From Siphonodentalium dalli (Eukaryota > Mollusca > Scaphopoda > Gadilida > Siphonodentaliidae), in assembly GCA_032622095.1 (NCBI GenBank), contig CP136064.1, positions 182,004,011 through 182,068,010 of the forward strand: DNA of 64,000 bases, given 5' to 3'. This document shows, piece after piece, positions 11,638 through 23,978 of this stretch (its first letter is position 1; every line of letters starts with the position of its first letter). Made by a program: the position numbers and the translations under genes. The notes beneath the pieces are model-generated. The model saw only the letters and a program-made list of their open reading frames with translations. It had not been told where the DNA came from and searched no databases.

Positions 11638-11949
11638 CGACGTAGAACACGACGAATGACACTTACGGACCTCGAACGCCAAACGCAACGGCCATTGTGT
11701 ACATAGCTCTGTATATACGTTTTTCACTCTGTATCTCATACAATTTATATGATTGAGTGAAATAAAGCAATTCAATTCAATAAAATCGTGCAATTTCGAG
11801 TTGGGACATCACCTTACAGCGAAGTACATTATTAAGGAACATGAAAAAACGCGTTGTTTTTTTCAAATTAATAAGGTTCCATGTCAAATCATCCCATGTG
11901 TTGTACTGGTGGAATATGATCTCTACGGGCATAGCCGGAGTAGAGATTC
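10985..11949. mobile_element. Large foldback element with hairpin ends and GAT-repeat core
   Basis: About 230 bases at each end are reverse complements. Each terminus begins GAATCTCTACTC and contains ATCTCTAC...GTAGAGAT, so each end can also fold on itself. Shared words include ATCATATTCCACC, GGGAACTT and the GAGCTGGGA type. The core contains a GAT microsatellite and then a GAGTGAAATAAAGCAATTCA segment. A shorter relative without the microsatellite lies at 55036-55658. Confidence 0.7.
11337..11640. repeat. Interrupted (GAT/GAC)n microsatellite
   Basis: About 300 bases consist almost wholly of GATGATGAC-type triplets, including short pure GATGAT runs. All three frames on both strands are long and open but low-complexity (Met/Asp, Ile/Val or Ser), so the open frames are a by-product. 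Confidence 0.95.
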
Positions 11950-12334
11950 GTGACATGGTCTACGACGTGTATACTATAATTATAAATCTTATATACAACC
12001 CAAGGATTCGCAACAAAATACAAACCGCAAGTTGTGGTGTTTGCATATATTTAGTGAACACTAATATTCGAACTTTTATATATTGATATTTGTGTAATGT
12101 ACGTTTTACTGCGAAACGACTGGGTGATTCAATATCTTCATGTCTACATTATGAAGATTGAACGATTCGATCCATTGAAGTCGATTAATTATATCATTCT
12201 TGCTGATGTACAACGTAATGCATACGTGTGTCGCGAATGAATTATCCTGTACGCTCACCCCTCATATCAGACATCTCCGCAGTATCTGCATTGTGATCAT
12301 AGAAGTATTTTGTGTGGAGATCGCGATGTACGTA

Positions 12335-12439
12335 TAGGTTATAACCCGCTTGGGTATATGCACAAGAAATATTGAATAAAGGCGCGTTAGCGCCGCGGTC
12401 TGTATTTCTTGTAATGATACTCAAGCAGGTTATAACCTA
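12335..12439. mobile_element. Short palindromic MITE
   Basis: Arms TAGGTTATAACC...AAGAAATA and TATTTCTTG...GGTTATAACCTA are inverted over about 37 bases around a GC-richer loop containing GGCGCGTTAGCGCC, itself a small hairpin. Confidence 0.7.
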
Positions 12440-13303
12440 TTTATAAACCGATTCACACCCAGAGCAAGGGGAATTGAGCCACATTCAATACGATGATTAC
12501 CTATCAATTACCATTCAATCAAAGGTTAATTGAATGGTTTATGGTGCATGTTACATATTCCTGTTGAACAATTAGTCAAATGGTCGTTGACAATCGGATC
12601 ACTTGCGTCAGCATTATTTATCAGCGTTGATGAAACATTTTTTTTCCAAATATAAAAACGTTTTATACTGATGACGCGTTTCTGAATAAAACAGATTCAC
12701 CCTTGATATAATAAACTGTTTCGGCTGTTAAGTTATTTTGTCGTCTTGTTGTCATAATGGAATTATCGTTCAGAACACAGGATGCAATGTTCCGGAAGTG
12801 TTCGGACTCCTAAGTGAAACTATATTCCACATTGCATGAAGTTTGTATGATGAGATATCACCGGCATTCATAGAAAAAGACTTAATCAAACCTGTATTTT
12901 CAGCGTACATGCATGTATATGTGAACAGTTTGTGGAATGTTCTCATTCCAAAGATCATTACGTGATTATTGTGGATTATACATTCCAAACAGGTTTTGGA
13001 TTTCGTTCAGTTTACTTCCAATCACCCCGCCCCTCCCGACAAACCAAACAATACTCAATCGAAAGTGTTGGGACCCACACTCATGCAGACCACCCCTCAA
13101 TATATGACCGCTACTAATGGTACCGGTATGATCCGTGTTTTAACTTCACGAGTGACTGGTGCTATCATTATCATGGTGTATAGTTCGAATTTCACACCTT
13201 CCGATCTAATCTCTTTCAGCTTACTATCCAATTAATGTGAATTTATGTGTGATATTTAGCTCAAGTCTATATATTTTTGCCCCGTCGAAATACAGATTCC
13301 TAC

Positions 13304-14177
13304 GGGGGGGGGGGGGGGCGTGAAAAAATTTACACATACAGGGCCCAAAAACAAATTTACAGCCCTTTTGCTACCCACCCACCCTTTTTGTGCAAAACAA
13401 ATATTTTTTTCCGCCTGATTTTTTTTGACCCACCCCCTAAAATAAGAAAAAATTCATTTCAAATCTATTCAAGACCAAATCAAACAGAATCAAAGGTAAG
13501 TTTTAAATTGGTCCGTTTCTGGCATATTCCAAGTGTTCCTGTATTTGTATTTTGATACAACCTGATAGAAGGGGGATAATCCAAATTAAAACAAGATTTT
13601 TTAATTTGAGGTATTTTGTTAGCCAGCACTCTGCAGCACTAGTATTATTTGGTCATTAGACATGCCAGAGTGAAAATGCCAGCACGATCAGGCACTATTC
13701 AATATTAATTTGAGGTGAAATGCAAACCAGCACTCATATTCAGTCATCACTTTTATTGGCACCAGAGAGTGCTTTATCTCATACCTACATATGTTCTTAA
13801 GTGTTGGTTAAGGTCATAATCTATGTTAGAACACATTTATTAGTGAAAACAACTTAAAACAATGTCCATAATGTGGGTTGAAAAATTTGCACAAACTGTT
13901 TTGTTCAGGCCTCTGAGATGCACACACCCCGCCCGGTATAGGTATGTTTTTGGAAGATCTCCCCTGTATTACTTATATCTTATACCTACCCTGTTCCTAA
14001 GTGTCTGTAAAGGCCACAACCTGCCTTAGAACACAATTATTAATGAATATATTTGAAAACAACTTAAAACAAGGGCAAAAATGTGAATAGAATTTTTTTT
14101 GCACAAACTCATTTTTTCGGGCCTCTTCGGACCCACACACCCCGGCCCTGTATGATAAAACTTTTGTGCGCCCCCCT
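13304..14177. mobile_element. Poly-G-ended DNA transposon with 9-bp target duplication
   Basis: GATTCCTAC flanks both ends (13295-13303 and 14178-14186). The left end is a G-run followed by CGTGAAAAAATTTACACATA and then CAGGGCC. The right end in reverse complement reads AGGGGGGCGCACAAAAG and then TATCATACAGGGCC, giving inverted termini of roughly 40 bases. Two direct copies of a ~200-base unit (offset about 210, sharing GAAAACAACTTAAAACAA and GCACAAACT) fill the right half. No transposase frame is visible, so it is non-autonomous. Confidence 0.75.
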
Positions 14178-14186
14178 GATTCCTAC

Positions 14187-15305
14187 AAGAAATATTGTTC
14201 ATGAATTGGAGCAGTTTGATTGGCCGAGGGTGTGACCCGGTTTATAATTGGGAGTATTGACCCAATAGCTTTCGAGGAAGATCGTAATGAAATGAACAAC
14301 GCGAGTAAATTCGGCGCACAAGACGACATTGAATATGCCAAATTGCAGCAGCAGGGGATAACATACTTATAACGAACCAAAGCGGGCGCTTTGGTCGTAT
14401 ATAGACTATATATCTGATTTTGTGACGTCACCAATTATTATCTAATACGACACTGCTGTTTTGAATTTTTGTGAGCGCTTTTGTCGCACAGTAGATCGGT
14501 CGGTGGGCTTAAAGCATTAATGTCGTAATCTGAAATAAATTTGTGCGTCTTTCAATGGCCGGCTTTCCAAATTGATGGGAGTTACTATCGGAATTATGCA
14601 CAGTGAAGTTCATTCGTAGCCGCGATTTACATTTTATTGAGAACATAATTATAACATTATGGATTGTCAAATATTTGCTATGGAGTGCATGGCCTCAAAT
14701 ATAAATGTCGCGTGCAATGGAAAAATCTCAATCACTCTGGCTGGGCTGGGGACAATACTAGAGTCGAAATCGAAATTCGTGATGCAAGCAAACCTTATTA
14801 TATCGCGTTTAAATTATCATAATAATACCGAGTACATACGTGAATCTGATAATCCTCAGATATCATTCTATTTTCATGAATCGACAAGAAACACATACTT
14901 ATGAACAAAGCAGAAGATACATTCAGGTTATCGCAAATTCGTCGATGGTGAAAGCTACATGATGACGTTGCTCGTCGAGTTTCATTGAAATCGACATGAT
15001 GACATTTTTATGAATGAAACGGACATGATGAAATCGACAAGCTTCTTAGTATAGTACACATCTCACTCGGATTGCGCACACATGCAGCGTCAATAGTATA
15101 ATGGTTAATTTCAGTAAAATACCCCCTCTAGACAACAACACACAGTCTTGACTTTTGAATACTTTCAGTTTGATGTTGGTAGTGTATATTCTATAATAAT
15201 TTGTTCAAAAGGAATGGCTTTTAAAAGTTTTTTTGTTAGGTTTTAAGTCTGAGTCGGTGAGTTCGCAGTCTGTTTGCATTGTGAATCTCTGATTTCTCAC
15301 ATGCC
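14187..15305. other. No gene recognised
   Basis: Short frames only. ATGATGACGTTG and ACATGATGA words recur near 14960-15030, but no structured repeat or splice-bounded exon was recognised. Confidence 0.35.
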
Positions 15306-15309
15306 TTAA

Positions 15310-15893
15310 AGGGATACTGTACCCAAATGTTGTTGTTGGTTTCTATAGTCTCTGAGTCGGAGAATAAGGTAACAATTTTTCCATTATTTGAAAGTCTGTT
15401 GAGTACGAAGTAGTGTTACGGATGGCAAATTTACCGGAATGCAATAATACAAATTGTTGTTGTCGAGTAATTTTTGTACAGTTTTCAACCAAATGTATCA
15501 AATAAAAGTTATATTATATATGCATACTAGTCCCATGTACTCATTTATGTTATTGTATCGTCACTATTCAGGGAGTGGCTTGAGTTTTCTTCCCGTATCA
15601 TCATAATGTTTCAAACGATCGTGCGTGCAATGGGTTTACTAATCCAGTATCCCTCAATTATAATTTGATTACGTCTTGTACAAGGAAATTCGTATTTTAA
15701 TTTACGCCATTTTATGGCTCCAGCCATAAATTCAATTTATATTAAATTATTAACTTTTAAATTATTATATTTTAAGATAGCCTATTAACCTGAGTGTTTA
15801 CAGAATAGATCTTCGACTCAAATTACTTATGTTTCTATATATTATCGATAATAGATCACCGGAAATTTATTGAAAATGGCGTACAATACCCCT
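15310..15893. mobile_element. TTAA-flanked MITE
   Basis: TTAA lies at both ends (15306-15309 and 15894-15897). Inverted termini are AGGGATACTGTACCC on the left and, in reverse complement, AGGGGTATTGTACGCC on the right. TTAA target use is typical of piggyBac-type transposases; there is no coding frame of note inside. Confidence 0.7.
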
Positions 15894-16462
15894 TTAATGT
15901 ATGATATGATTGACCTAATTTATACACGAAATTGCTATAGAACCCACTTTGTCGATGAACCCTTGTGCATGTATATGGAGTGTTATGTACCATCACACCA
16001 CGATATGCGTATCTATGAGGTTATTTTTAGGATTAAAAAAACACAGATACATCATAGCTTATGCATGTGTTTTAGCTGTGGTTCGTAAATTACGCTAGCG
16101 TATGGTCATATTATGGCTTACATTGCATGGACCGATATTGACGATTTAACTGCCAAAATGATGGTAAATAAAATGGTGATTATAAAACACGTAACTATTT
16201 TGTTATGGAACATAAATTCTGTAGCGAAGTTACTGAAAATATACAACATCGTCCGTGTGAATGGCAAGGATTTTTTCTTTATATAGTAATCGGACAACAA
16301 AATAGTTGTTACCCTTAATCTCAATGCCGTCCGAGAAGGGCGACAACTGTATAATGTGATCCCAAATAAAGGTCAAAGTGCAAACATAGTGTCTGTTTTT
16401 CTCATTCCGTTCCGTGACATAATAATCTGATATATCAGATTAAGTTATCTGTGAATGATTAT

Positions 16463-16736
16463 ATGAATCGAAGACCCCTGTCCGGAAATGCTTCTATCTA
16501 TTAAGATTGATTTTATATCGATATTGTCTTATATTATGCGACTATCATTTGGGACAATTTTTCGTTACTATATATAAATTTTTTTTAGATATAGTTATCC
16601 CGCATGCTACGCTCCGAACTAACGCGAGTCGTAAAATGTTCAAATTAATTGTATGTATATACATTATATCAGAATATTAGGGAAAAAATCAATATTAATT
16701 GATAGAAGCGATTACGGACAGGGGTCTTCGGTTCAT
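16463..16736. mobile_element. MITE with ~50-bp terminal inverted repeats
   Basis: The left end reads ATGAATCGAAGACCCCTGTC and the right end is its near-complement GACAGGGGTCTTCGGTTCAT. Similarity continues inward through CTTCTATC and AT(T/A)GATTTT for about 50 bases. Confidence 0.7.
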
Positions 16737-16739
16737 GTT

Positions 16740-17860
16740 TATTATTATATACCCAGGGAACTGTATAAAACATGTTATAGGAAGAGATAAACCATCTTTA
16801 AATGAGGTGCTGCATTTTACTGTCGTACAAAAAACGCCACACAGTGACTGTAAAGCTCCAAATATGCTTCACTTATCACGGTGACCCACAATGTGAATGA
16901 CAGGCACTAGAAATATCACTGATTTTGCACATTGTAACATCACAATGTATGTTCACGAATCCCTCGACGTGAGGAAAGCGGAAGACCAGCATGGAGAACC
17001 TCGTAGTGTGCCCAGTTTGGTGGATGTCCTTCACGGTGGGTTGGACAACGCATCTGGAACAAGAAAGAGTTACGATCACATATATATACTTGGTTTCTAG
17101 TTCATACACTTGGTGAGGACAATTTGTGTTGCTACTAAATAAACAAACTTCAGTCAGATGTTGCTATACTAAAGACTCTTGTGAAAATCGCGGAGATAAG
17201 CAAGTACAACACCCTCCTGATGTCAGCAAAGTTCCTGAAGAATTCAGAACATATATGTAATAATTTCCAGTCAGATACGACCCAGACTAACACAATTAGA
17301 GATGTCGACGGTATTTGATTACGTTATAGTTGACTCCACGAAACAATCGAAAACTCGTCGCGGATCCTGTAGGCTTACACTAAACACATAATGCGCCCTC
17401 AATAAGGTCGTAGAAGACTCACTCTTCAAATGATGTTGTGAGATACAACTAGCTTTAAGTGCCGTGGTGACAATCATAGACTTTAATTGTTGTATTAAAT
17501 ATGTTTTTGTGTAGGATTTCTCTATTTTGTACATGCTACAATATCGTTACGTCTAAGCGCCTAGCAGGCTGCAAGTACAAAATGATATTTTGTTGTTTGT
17601 GTAGGATGTTTCTATACGCGCATTGGAACTAATTGATTGTGGAATGTGTTTGAAATGTATTTTATAATAATAATAATAATACTTTCAAATTAGCCTGTCA
17701 ATGTTTCTATCAATTTATGCTGGACGGCTACACTGTGCTATAAGACATCAATGACAGACCATTTATAAAATAAATGTGTACCACCGTTTACTACATGGAC
17801 AGAAGGGACCAATAAATGTAATTCCTCTCTAACCTCAGGTAAGTGTATTATTATACCCCT
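16740..17860. other. No gene recognised
   Basis: This stretch holds short frames on both strands and a small (ATA)n run near 17666-17682. No domain, exon or element ends were recognised. Confidence 0.35.
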
Positions 17861-17869
17861 TTAGAAAGG

Positions 17870-18660
17870 GGGAATGGGGTATACTATTTTGTATCTGACC
17901 GTCCGTTCGTCCGATGACTGTTCGGGTCATAACTTGAACAGCAGTGCTCGAATCTCAATGGAATTTGGTATGTATATTCACTACTATAAATAAGGACATT
18001 CAATGGAATGTTAAATCGTTTTGTTCGGGTTTTCCGTTCTAGAGTTATTCATCTGCATGTATTTATCTTGTAATGTTGGCTTTGAGTCTGTCCGATGTCT
18101 GTTGAAGTCATAACTTGAACACTAGCGTTCAGATCTCAAAGAAATTTGGTATGAATGTTCACTACTAATATGAGGACGTTCAAAGGAGTGTTCACACCCT
18201 TTTTGTTCGGGTTTTCCGTTCTAGAGTTATTCATCTTTGTTTATCTCGAAATGTTGGCTTCTTGTCTGAGCAAATATCTCCACCACCGGTTGTCGGATCT
18301 CAATGAAATTTGGTATGGATGTTCACTATTGTGGGGACATGCAATGGAGTGTCCAATAGTTTGTTTGGGTTTTCCGTTTAGAGCTATTCCTCCTTGTTAT
18401 CTGGAAATGTTGGGGTTTTTGGGTTGTCGGATCTTCATAATTTTTTTTATTGATGTTCACCACTATTAGAACGTTCAATGGAGTGTTCAATCGTTTTGTT
18501 CAGATTTTTTCGTTCTAGAGTTATTCATCTTTGTTTATCTGAAAATGCTGCTTTTGGGTCATTCTGCCTGATTATTTCAGTCATAGGTTATATGTATGCC
18601 CACGCAATAGACGGCATATGACACATGGGCGGCATGCGCCGGACGACAGCCCATCTCTTG
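17870..18660 (+). repeat. Tandem repeat of about four ~150-base units
   Basis: Units share TCTCAATG(G/A)AATTTGGTATG, ATGTTCACTACTA, GTTCGGGTTTTCCGTTCTAG and AGTTATTCATCTTTGTTTATC. The array opens with a GGGGGAATGGGGTATAC hairpin-like motif preceded by its complement TATACCCCTTT. It ends near GGCATGCGCCGGACGACAGC. This type of dispersed, internally tandem repeat is common in marine invertebrate genomes; its mobility class is unknown. Confidence 0.7.
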
Positions 18661-18699
18661 TTTACGCTCGCCTCATATTAGCATACACATATATAACAG

Positions 18700-18965
18700 G
18701 AATCAATCATGTAATAAAGCCACATGCCGGTTTGCGCTCCAAAATACACCTATAATGTCCTAATAATATTCGCTTTGAATATTTCCCGGTATCGATATAT
18801 ATGTCGATCAATACCAGAACTACCTTCGTTCGCGCATTATATTTATGTCACAGATGGACGCATTGAATGCATAACAAATTCAACTTCGAACAACGTCGGG
18901 TCCCAAATAAAAACTGGAATCGGAAATGGAATGCCCGGAAAAACATATTATTGCGTTTTCTTAAC
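18700..18965. repeat. Segment duplicated at 37570-37770
   Basis: Both segments begin AAAGCCACATG(C/G)CGGTTTGCGCTC and share AAATACAC, AATATTATTCGCTTT, GAACTACCTT and a GACGCATTGAA block. Similarity is about 60-70% by eye over roughly 250 bases. On the plus strand this copy can be read as VTDGRIEC...NSTSNNVGSQ, and the other copy aligns over RIE...NTTVNTV. That hints at an ancestral coding exon, but no family was recognised. Confidence 0.5.
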
Positions 18966-19274
18966 ATGAAATATTGATTATACTTCACGCACTTCTTTCT
19001 CTTTGTTTTATGCACCACAATTATGTTATACCCTAAAGGTTTCAGACTGATGACAGCTCTACATTTTCTTCCCATGGTCTATATACAGTAGCCTTATTTT
19101 TGTTTGCGACCGTTAACTAAAAAAATTAAATCGGCAAAAAAATTACGAAAAAATATAAGAAACAATAATACACACATTTTCAGCTCTGTATCAACGAATT
19201 CGTTCAGAAATCTACCGCATAGGTATGTTATGAGATAACACTTACCAAATTATATATCTCTATATATAAAAAGT

Positions 19275-19420
19275 AGGATCTGTCTGTCTGTCTGTCTGTC
19301 TTTCTATCTGTCCGTCTGTCCGTTCGGGATTTTTCTCCCAGACCCCTGGACCGATTGCAACCAAATTCGGTGCTGTGACTCGGGGTACCATGGCGGATAC
19401 TATAGGTCTATTAAGCGTAT
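19275..19420. repeat. (TCTG)n run with adjoining dispersed repeat
   Basis: TCTG repeats lead into a CCAGACCCCTGGACCGATTG-type sequence followed by CAACCAAATTCGGT. The form resembles the head of the 17.9-kb repeat (phrase 'TTGG/CGGTATG' after a CCGTCCGT run). Confidence 0.5.
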
Positions 19421-19499
19421 AATCGATGATACATATTATATACTCCGACATTCCAAACAAGTAGCACCCAAGTTTGCAATAGATAACATATGTGAAGTA

Positions 19500-20800
19500 T
19501 TACCAGGGGCGCAGCTACAGGTGTGGGGTCGAGACCATAATTGAAAAAGTTGGAAATTACAGAACAATATAGTTTGAAATTTATCTGATTGTTTGCTTTT
19601 CCAAACAATATCTAGTATGAAATTTCGTCGATTTTTTTTATTAAGTTGTTATTGATCAACATTAAATGTATATATATATTCATTGTAACAAGATTAGCAA
19701 AAAGATTATCTCACCCCCACTCGTTCCCCATGATATCAATAATTTGCACACGCCCTTTCACTCACCAGATATTAATTGTATATATAGCCCTTTGCTAAGT
19801 ACAACGGGATCTTGATTAATGTAGAAATCAGTTTATTCCCTTTCCTGGTGAATCAAATCAACGGTTCTTCGGCACTTATTCCTCTGGCAAATACTTTAAG
19901 TTTAAGAGATAAAGTTGGGTTTCGGTCAGGGGGGGGGGGGGGGGGTCGGAAAAATATTTCAGGCACGTATGGCATTTTTTCCCTTTCGATAATTTTTTGT
20001 ACCCACCGCCAAAATTTTTTCCGTTTTCGGCAGTTTTTTTCCGACCATTTTTTGACACCCACCCCCCCTTTTAACACTAAAACAGAGATTTGCGGGGGGA
20101 AATTCACTGTAAACAGCTGAATTTCTGTGCATACTATTTATCATGGATGTTAAGATGGACATGTAAATAGGAATGAGTCATTTTGAGGTCATTCGGCCAA
20201 AAAAAACATGGCTGCCAGCGGCCATCTTGGATTTCAAAATTTGCAACAAAATACAACACGATAACTGCCTGCAGTCAGTTTACCAGTTAGAATTACATTA
20301 TTTCTCTCATTCAAAGTGGTTTTGAAGCCCAACTCATTGTCAAAACACTAAAAAAACAAGCAGGAATTTTGTTTTTTAGTTGCGGAAAAAAATGCTTTGA
20401 CCACCCACCCACCCCTGGTGCGATGCGATGACAATGCAACATCGTCCGTGTGAATGGCGGGGTTATATTTTGTTCACCACCCCCCCCCCCCCCCCCCCCT
20501 GTTTCGGTGGGAAAACGTCGAATGTTGTTCTACTTTCTGTCGACTTTTGCACTGAAATGGCCATCAGTCAATTTTCCCGGACTTGGTGTAAGGAGGTGCA
20601 TTTAGAATTAGCAGTCCCTCCAGCATCATCCCTAAGAATTGTGTGAGAATTTGGCAACAAATCTGTGTGTGAAGGTCAGGGGCGTGGCTAGAGGGTCTCG
20701 TTGTGGGGGTGTCCACTTTTGAAATACACCAAACTCAACCGTTTGCGTAATTCAATTGCAACCCCCCCCCCCCCCCCCCACAGTTGGGCTTCGATTTCTC
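19500..20800. mobile_element. Cluster of poly-G/poly-C ended repeat fragments
   Basis: CAGGGGCGCAGCTA (19502) and CAGGGGCGTGGCTAG (20677) resemble hAT-type termini. G-runs at about 19930-19946 and C-runs at about 20480-20500 and 20761-20779 separate AT-rich, T-run-rich sequence. Individual element boundaries could not be resolved. No host exon was recognised. Confidence 0.4.
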
Positions 20801-20989
20801 TCTCACAACCTGACATCCCCCAATAAGTTGGAAAATAAATTCAGTTCAAAAGTTTGACCAAAAGTAGGAAATATGCAAATGCAAATGTTGGTCCAAAAAA
20901 CAACCAATTCCCACTAATAAATGCTGGAAAAGCATACTACGAGAACAATTTCAACATATTGTTGGTGTGAAATTACCAACTAATGTTGT

Positions 20990-21345
20990 GTGTAAGGTAT
21001 AAAATTTTCAACTGTTGAAAATTTTGACAAAAATAAAAACCACCCACCGTGTCGCCATGACCATGATGTATGTAACCTGAAACTCGTTTCTAGCGACCTG
21101 GCCGGCCGTATCGATTTCCGTGTGGAAATAGTATCTGGAGCCAAATTTACTATCGATCGGTACAGAAATGTCGACAGGGACGTGGCTAGATTGCGGTATC
21201 AAACTCGGAATGTCCAGTTGCACCCATTTGGATCAGACCCAAATTACCAAGTCTGGGACATTCTATTAGCACCTCTAACTTTTCAAATGTATGGAATTTT
21301 CAACGTAACACGCCCATGGTTGTAAAATTTTCAACTGACGCCATT
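20990..21345. other. Open segment bounded by inverted AAAATTTTCAACTG repeats
   Basis: AAAATTTTCAACTG occurs near 21001 and again near 21328, with the complementary form beside the first. Between them both strands have an open frame: plus 21122-21325 and minus 21008-21223, the latter containing VPVDISVPIDSKFGSRYYFH. No family was recognised, and neither frame extends the ZP reading frame from the 21500 exon convincingly. Confidence 0.3.
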
Positions 21346-21499
21346 TCGTCGGACAAAATCACTCGAAAGTCAACCGGAGATGAAGAATCGGACCACGGCG
21401 TCCTTACTCTTATGGCATAACAACCGAAATTGCGCTAAACCCCAACATTTATGAGTCTACCATAGACTTTTCAAATGTCAGATTCTTAGCTTCACTTAC

Positions 21500-21882
21500 C
21501 TATTCGGCCCGTCAGTGAATAGTGTGTATGTTTCGGGTCGCGTGACATCACTGGGCGATGCAATGCATTGCTTTGTTACCATCTTTGTTCCACTCAATTG
21601 ACCAACGCTGACATCTATGTAAACCGTTGTGCCGATTGGGGAATTGGTGATCTGATAAGTGAAATTGCTGTACATATAGATCGTCACTATAGGGTTCACA
21701 TTGGATGTACCGGGCACGGTACCTCCTACAGCGGACGTGTTGAGGTTATCTCCGGTGGTCTCAAGTCGCTCCATATTGCACTGAAAATTGACTCGCCATC
21801 TCTCCCAAGAAATAATGGAGTTTTGTCGATCCCCTGGTTGGTAGTTGATGTAGTTTTTGAAGAGGAAGTGGTCTGCGAACGT
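21500..21882 (-). CDS. Lectin-EGF-ZP gene exon 9: second part of the ZP domain
   Basis: An acceptor TTTTGCAG precedes 21882 and a consensus donor GTAAGT follows 21500. The exon starts in phase 0, joining exon 8 exactly, and ends in phase 2. It continues the ZP domain: TFADHFLFKNYINY with IISWERWRVNFQCNM gives the last ZP-N cysteine. The linker follows, then the start of ZP-C with VTIYMYSNFTYQI, TTVYIDVSVGQL and KQCIASPSDV, the last matching the conserved C-x-A-(T/S)-P-S step. ZP domains polymerise extracellular glycoproteins into filaments or matrices. The frame ends at YTLFTDGPNR; the following cysteines, cleavage site and membrane anchor must lie in further exons below 21.5 kb that I did not identify. 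Confidence 0.8.
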
Positions 21883-22210
21883 CTGCAAAATGTCAATATT
21901 TTGAAATGGTTGTTATAATAGGCATCTCTAGGCAAAAAACGAAACGAATAAAGAAAAAATAAACGAAAATAAACAAAGCAGAAAACAAAACAAAAACAAC
22001 AAACTGAAACAACATTCCACTACCTCGTCCCCCAAATTGTGACGTTTTTCTGTCAGTTAACCGTTTTTTTTTTAATATTATGTAATCCGATTTCAAATTA
22101 TCTGCAATATATAGGGGACGATCCTTGGTGGTTTTGGTTCGAGAATAATCTCCCAAGCGCCATCACACACACACTCTCACTTGATTGAGTTCAGTTTTCC
22201 ATGGATCTTT

Positions 22211-22447
22211 ATTAACCATTTCTTTACTAAATACTCATTGACGAGTAGTTCCATTAGGAATGTTCAGATAATAACCTCAGTTGTTGGACTTACTGCTATC
22301 TGAACATTTCCCACTAAAGATTGGGAATTCTTCTTCACTCGTATAATCTGTTTATATTGCCTGAACATTCCTCACGATGAATACTATATCATTCCAATGT
22401 GTATTTTTATAACTGAATGGGAGAATCCGTTTAGTAAAGAAAGAGTT
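22211..22447. mobile_element. TTAA-type MITE (family A)
   Basis: It begins TTAACCATTTCTTTACTAAA and ends in the inverse TTTAGTAAAGAAAGAGTT. Internal words TTCAGATAATAA and TATCTGAACATTTCCC form a second inverted pair. Related copies lie at about 31890-32127, 50736-51013 and 61079-61250. Confidence 0.65.
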
Positions 22448-23775
22448 CTGGAGTTTTGTGAAAGAGACGCGACAACATCGGCATACCCCAACTAAAGAAA
22501 GGCAATCCCTAAAAACTGACGACAACGAGAAAGCTACTGTACTATTGGACCAATTCCAATCTGTCTTCATGAAATACACCACCCCAATGCCCGAACTAGA
22601 CCAAACGAAACGAATAGTAGTGTTAATTTACCATCCGGATGGCAAATAACGCTTCTTGTGATTTTTGGGTACCCTTATCCTATTTGAAGTCGTGAAAATG
22701 TAACTAACTGACGGTACATGCCTCCAATGTTGTCTAAAGGTGTGGACAAACGATAAATCTACTAGGAAATATATAATTGGCATGGCTTGGATGGTTATTG
22801 GGAGCAAGGGGCGCTTTACAAAAAGAGGATGACGAATAACAACAGCACATTGATTATACCATCGCAAAGGTATACAGATGGGCAAGTCACCGACAGTGTA
22901 GAAAAATTCAAGCTTACGGATACCACCGTGCTAGCAAATGATCTCGCTGGATCTGCTTTCAGCTTCAAGATATTTGCCGCATGCAGTGAAATAATATTAA
23001 CACCGACCTCGGCCCAACGCTGAAATGTCGTGTGTTGAACATTGATTCAGATTCAGACTCAGGGATGGCGCGCGGTTTAGCTGCAGTTCCTGACCCTCTA
23101 TATATAGTTCGTCATGGCCGACAACGCACCCTACACCAGTGGCAGAGGCGGTCACTTTCTTCAATTAAAAGTGGGTACACACAGGCTTTCAGATTGTGGT
23201 GGATGGCACACGACTTGTAGTCATGGGTGGAAATTGTTACATGGGATTCAAAAAGTGTCGTCTGCATGTAATTTTAAATTCTTTACTTTAACTGTGTTTA
23301 GAGCCTAATCCCATAGTTTGCGCAAAGCACAACAATTTCACAGGCGTGCACAATATCGGTCAGCGGACGGGTTGTCACAGTTATGTGTCGTGATCAACAT
23401 AGGCTCAATGGCGATTTCTATATAATCCCATTGTGTGCGGTCAATTGTCAGTCAAAATAGACGGTCAGAGCATGCGAATAGTTCTTTACCATGCAGAATA
23501 GATATCGTCTTCGACTCGATTGATTTGGGTATAAAGAACTATTCGAACATCATAATGCTAAGTTATTTACATAATTATGCAGACTGTTTACACTCAATTT
23601 CTGGTAGTGATCTCTTGGAAGTTGTTTTTGGCAATATATTTTCAATTCATTTATACATGCAATATGATCATAGAACATATACGTCAATTTCAGAACGGAA
23701 TAAACTGGTTATACTATACATACGCTTATACTACTTATACCGTAACAGTCGTAAGCTTTGGGGTTGATATCTCAC

Positions 23776-23978
23776 CTCTATCTGTGTGTAGCAGCTGGTA
23801 TTGTAAGCAACATGGAACTTCGCAATGTCATTCTCAGTGACGTGTTCATAACATTCATCGCCTATTGCTAAGGAACTGGATACAGAGTCGTTATATATCA
23901 CCCGTAGTCTCGTCATGTTGACCCAAATCGTCATAAACGAAGACTCGCAAAAGAGTTGTACCGTTGAGTGAACATTGA
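23776..23978 (-). CDS. Lectin-EGF-ZP gene exon 8: start of the ZP domain
   Basis: The exon lies between an acceptor CCTTTTTCAG (before 23978) and donor GTGAGA (after 23776). Its first two bases complete the phase-1 codon left by EGF exon 7 and it ends in phase 0, matching exon 9. The 67 complete codons read NVHSTVQLFCESSFMTIWVN, then MTRLRVIYND, GDECYEH and YNTSCYTQIE. This is the ZP-N pattern: first Cys, an M-x-(V/I)-x-V strand, a D-x-C about 30 residues later, then F...C before the exon end. With the next exon it supplies the four ZP-N cysteines. The role is inferred as extracellular polymerisation of the lectin-bearing protein. Confidence 0.8.

Noticed and set aside
11228-11793. Long overlapping open frames on both strands
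   Set aside because: They are translations of the (GAT/GAC)n microsatellite (poly-Ile/Val, Met, Ser) and have no real composition.
19812-20162. Overlapping frames with proline runs on both strands
   Set aside because: They are translations of G/C homopolymers and T-rich repeat sequence.
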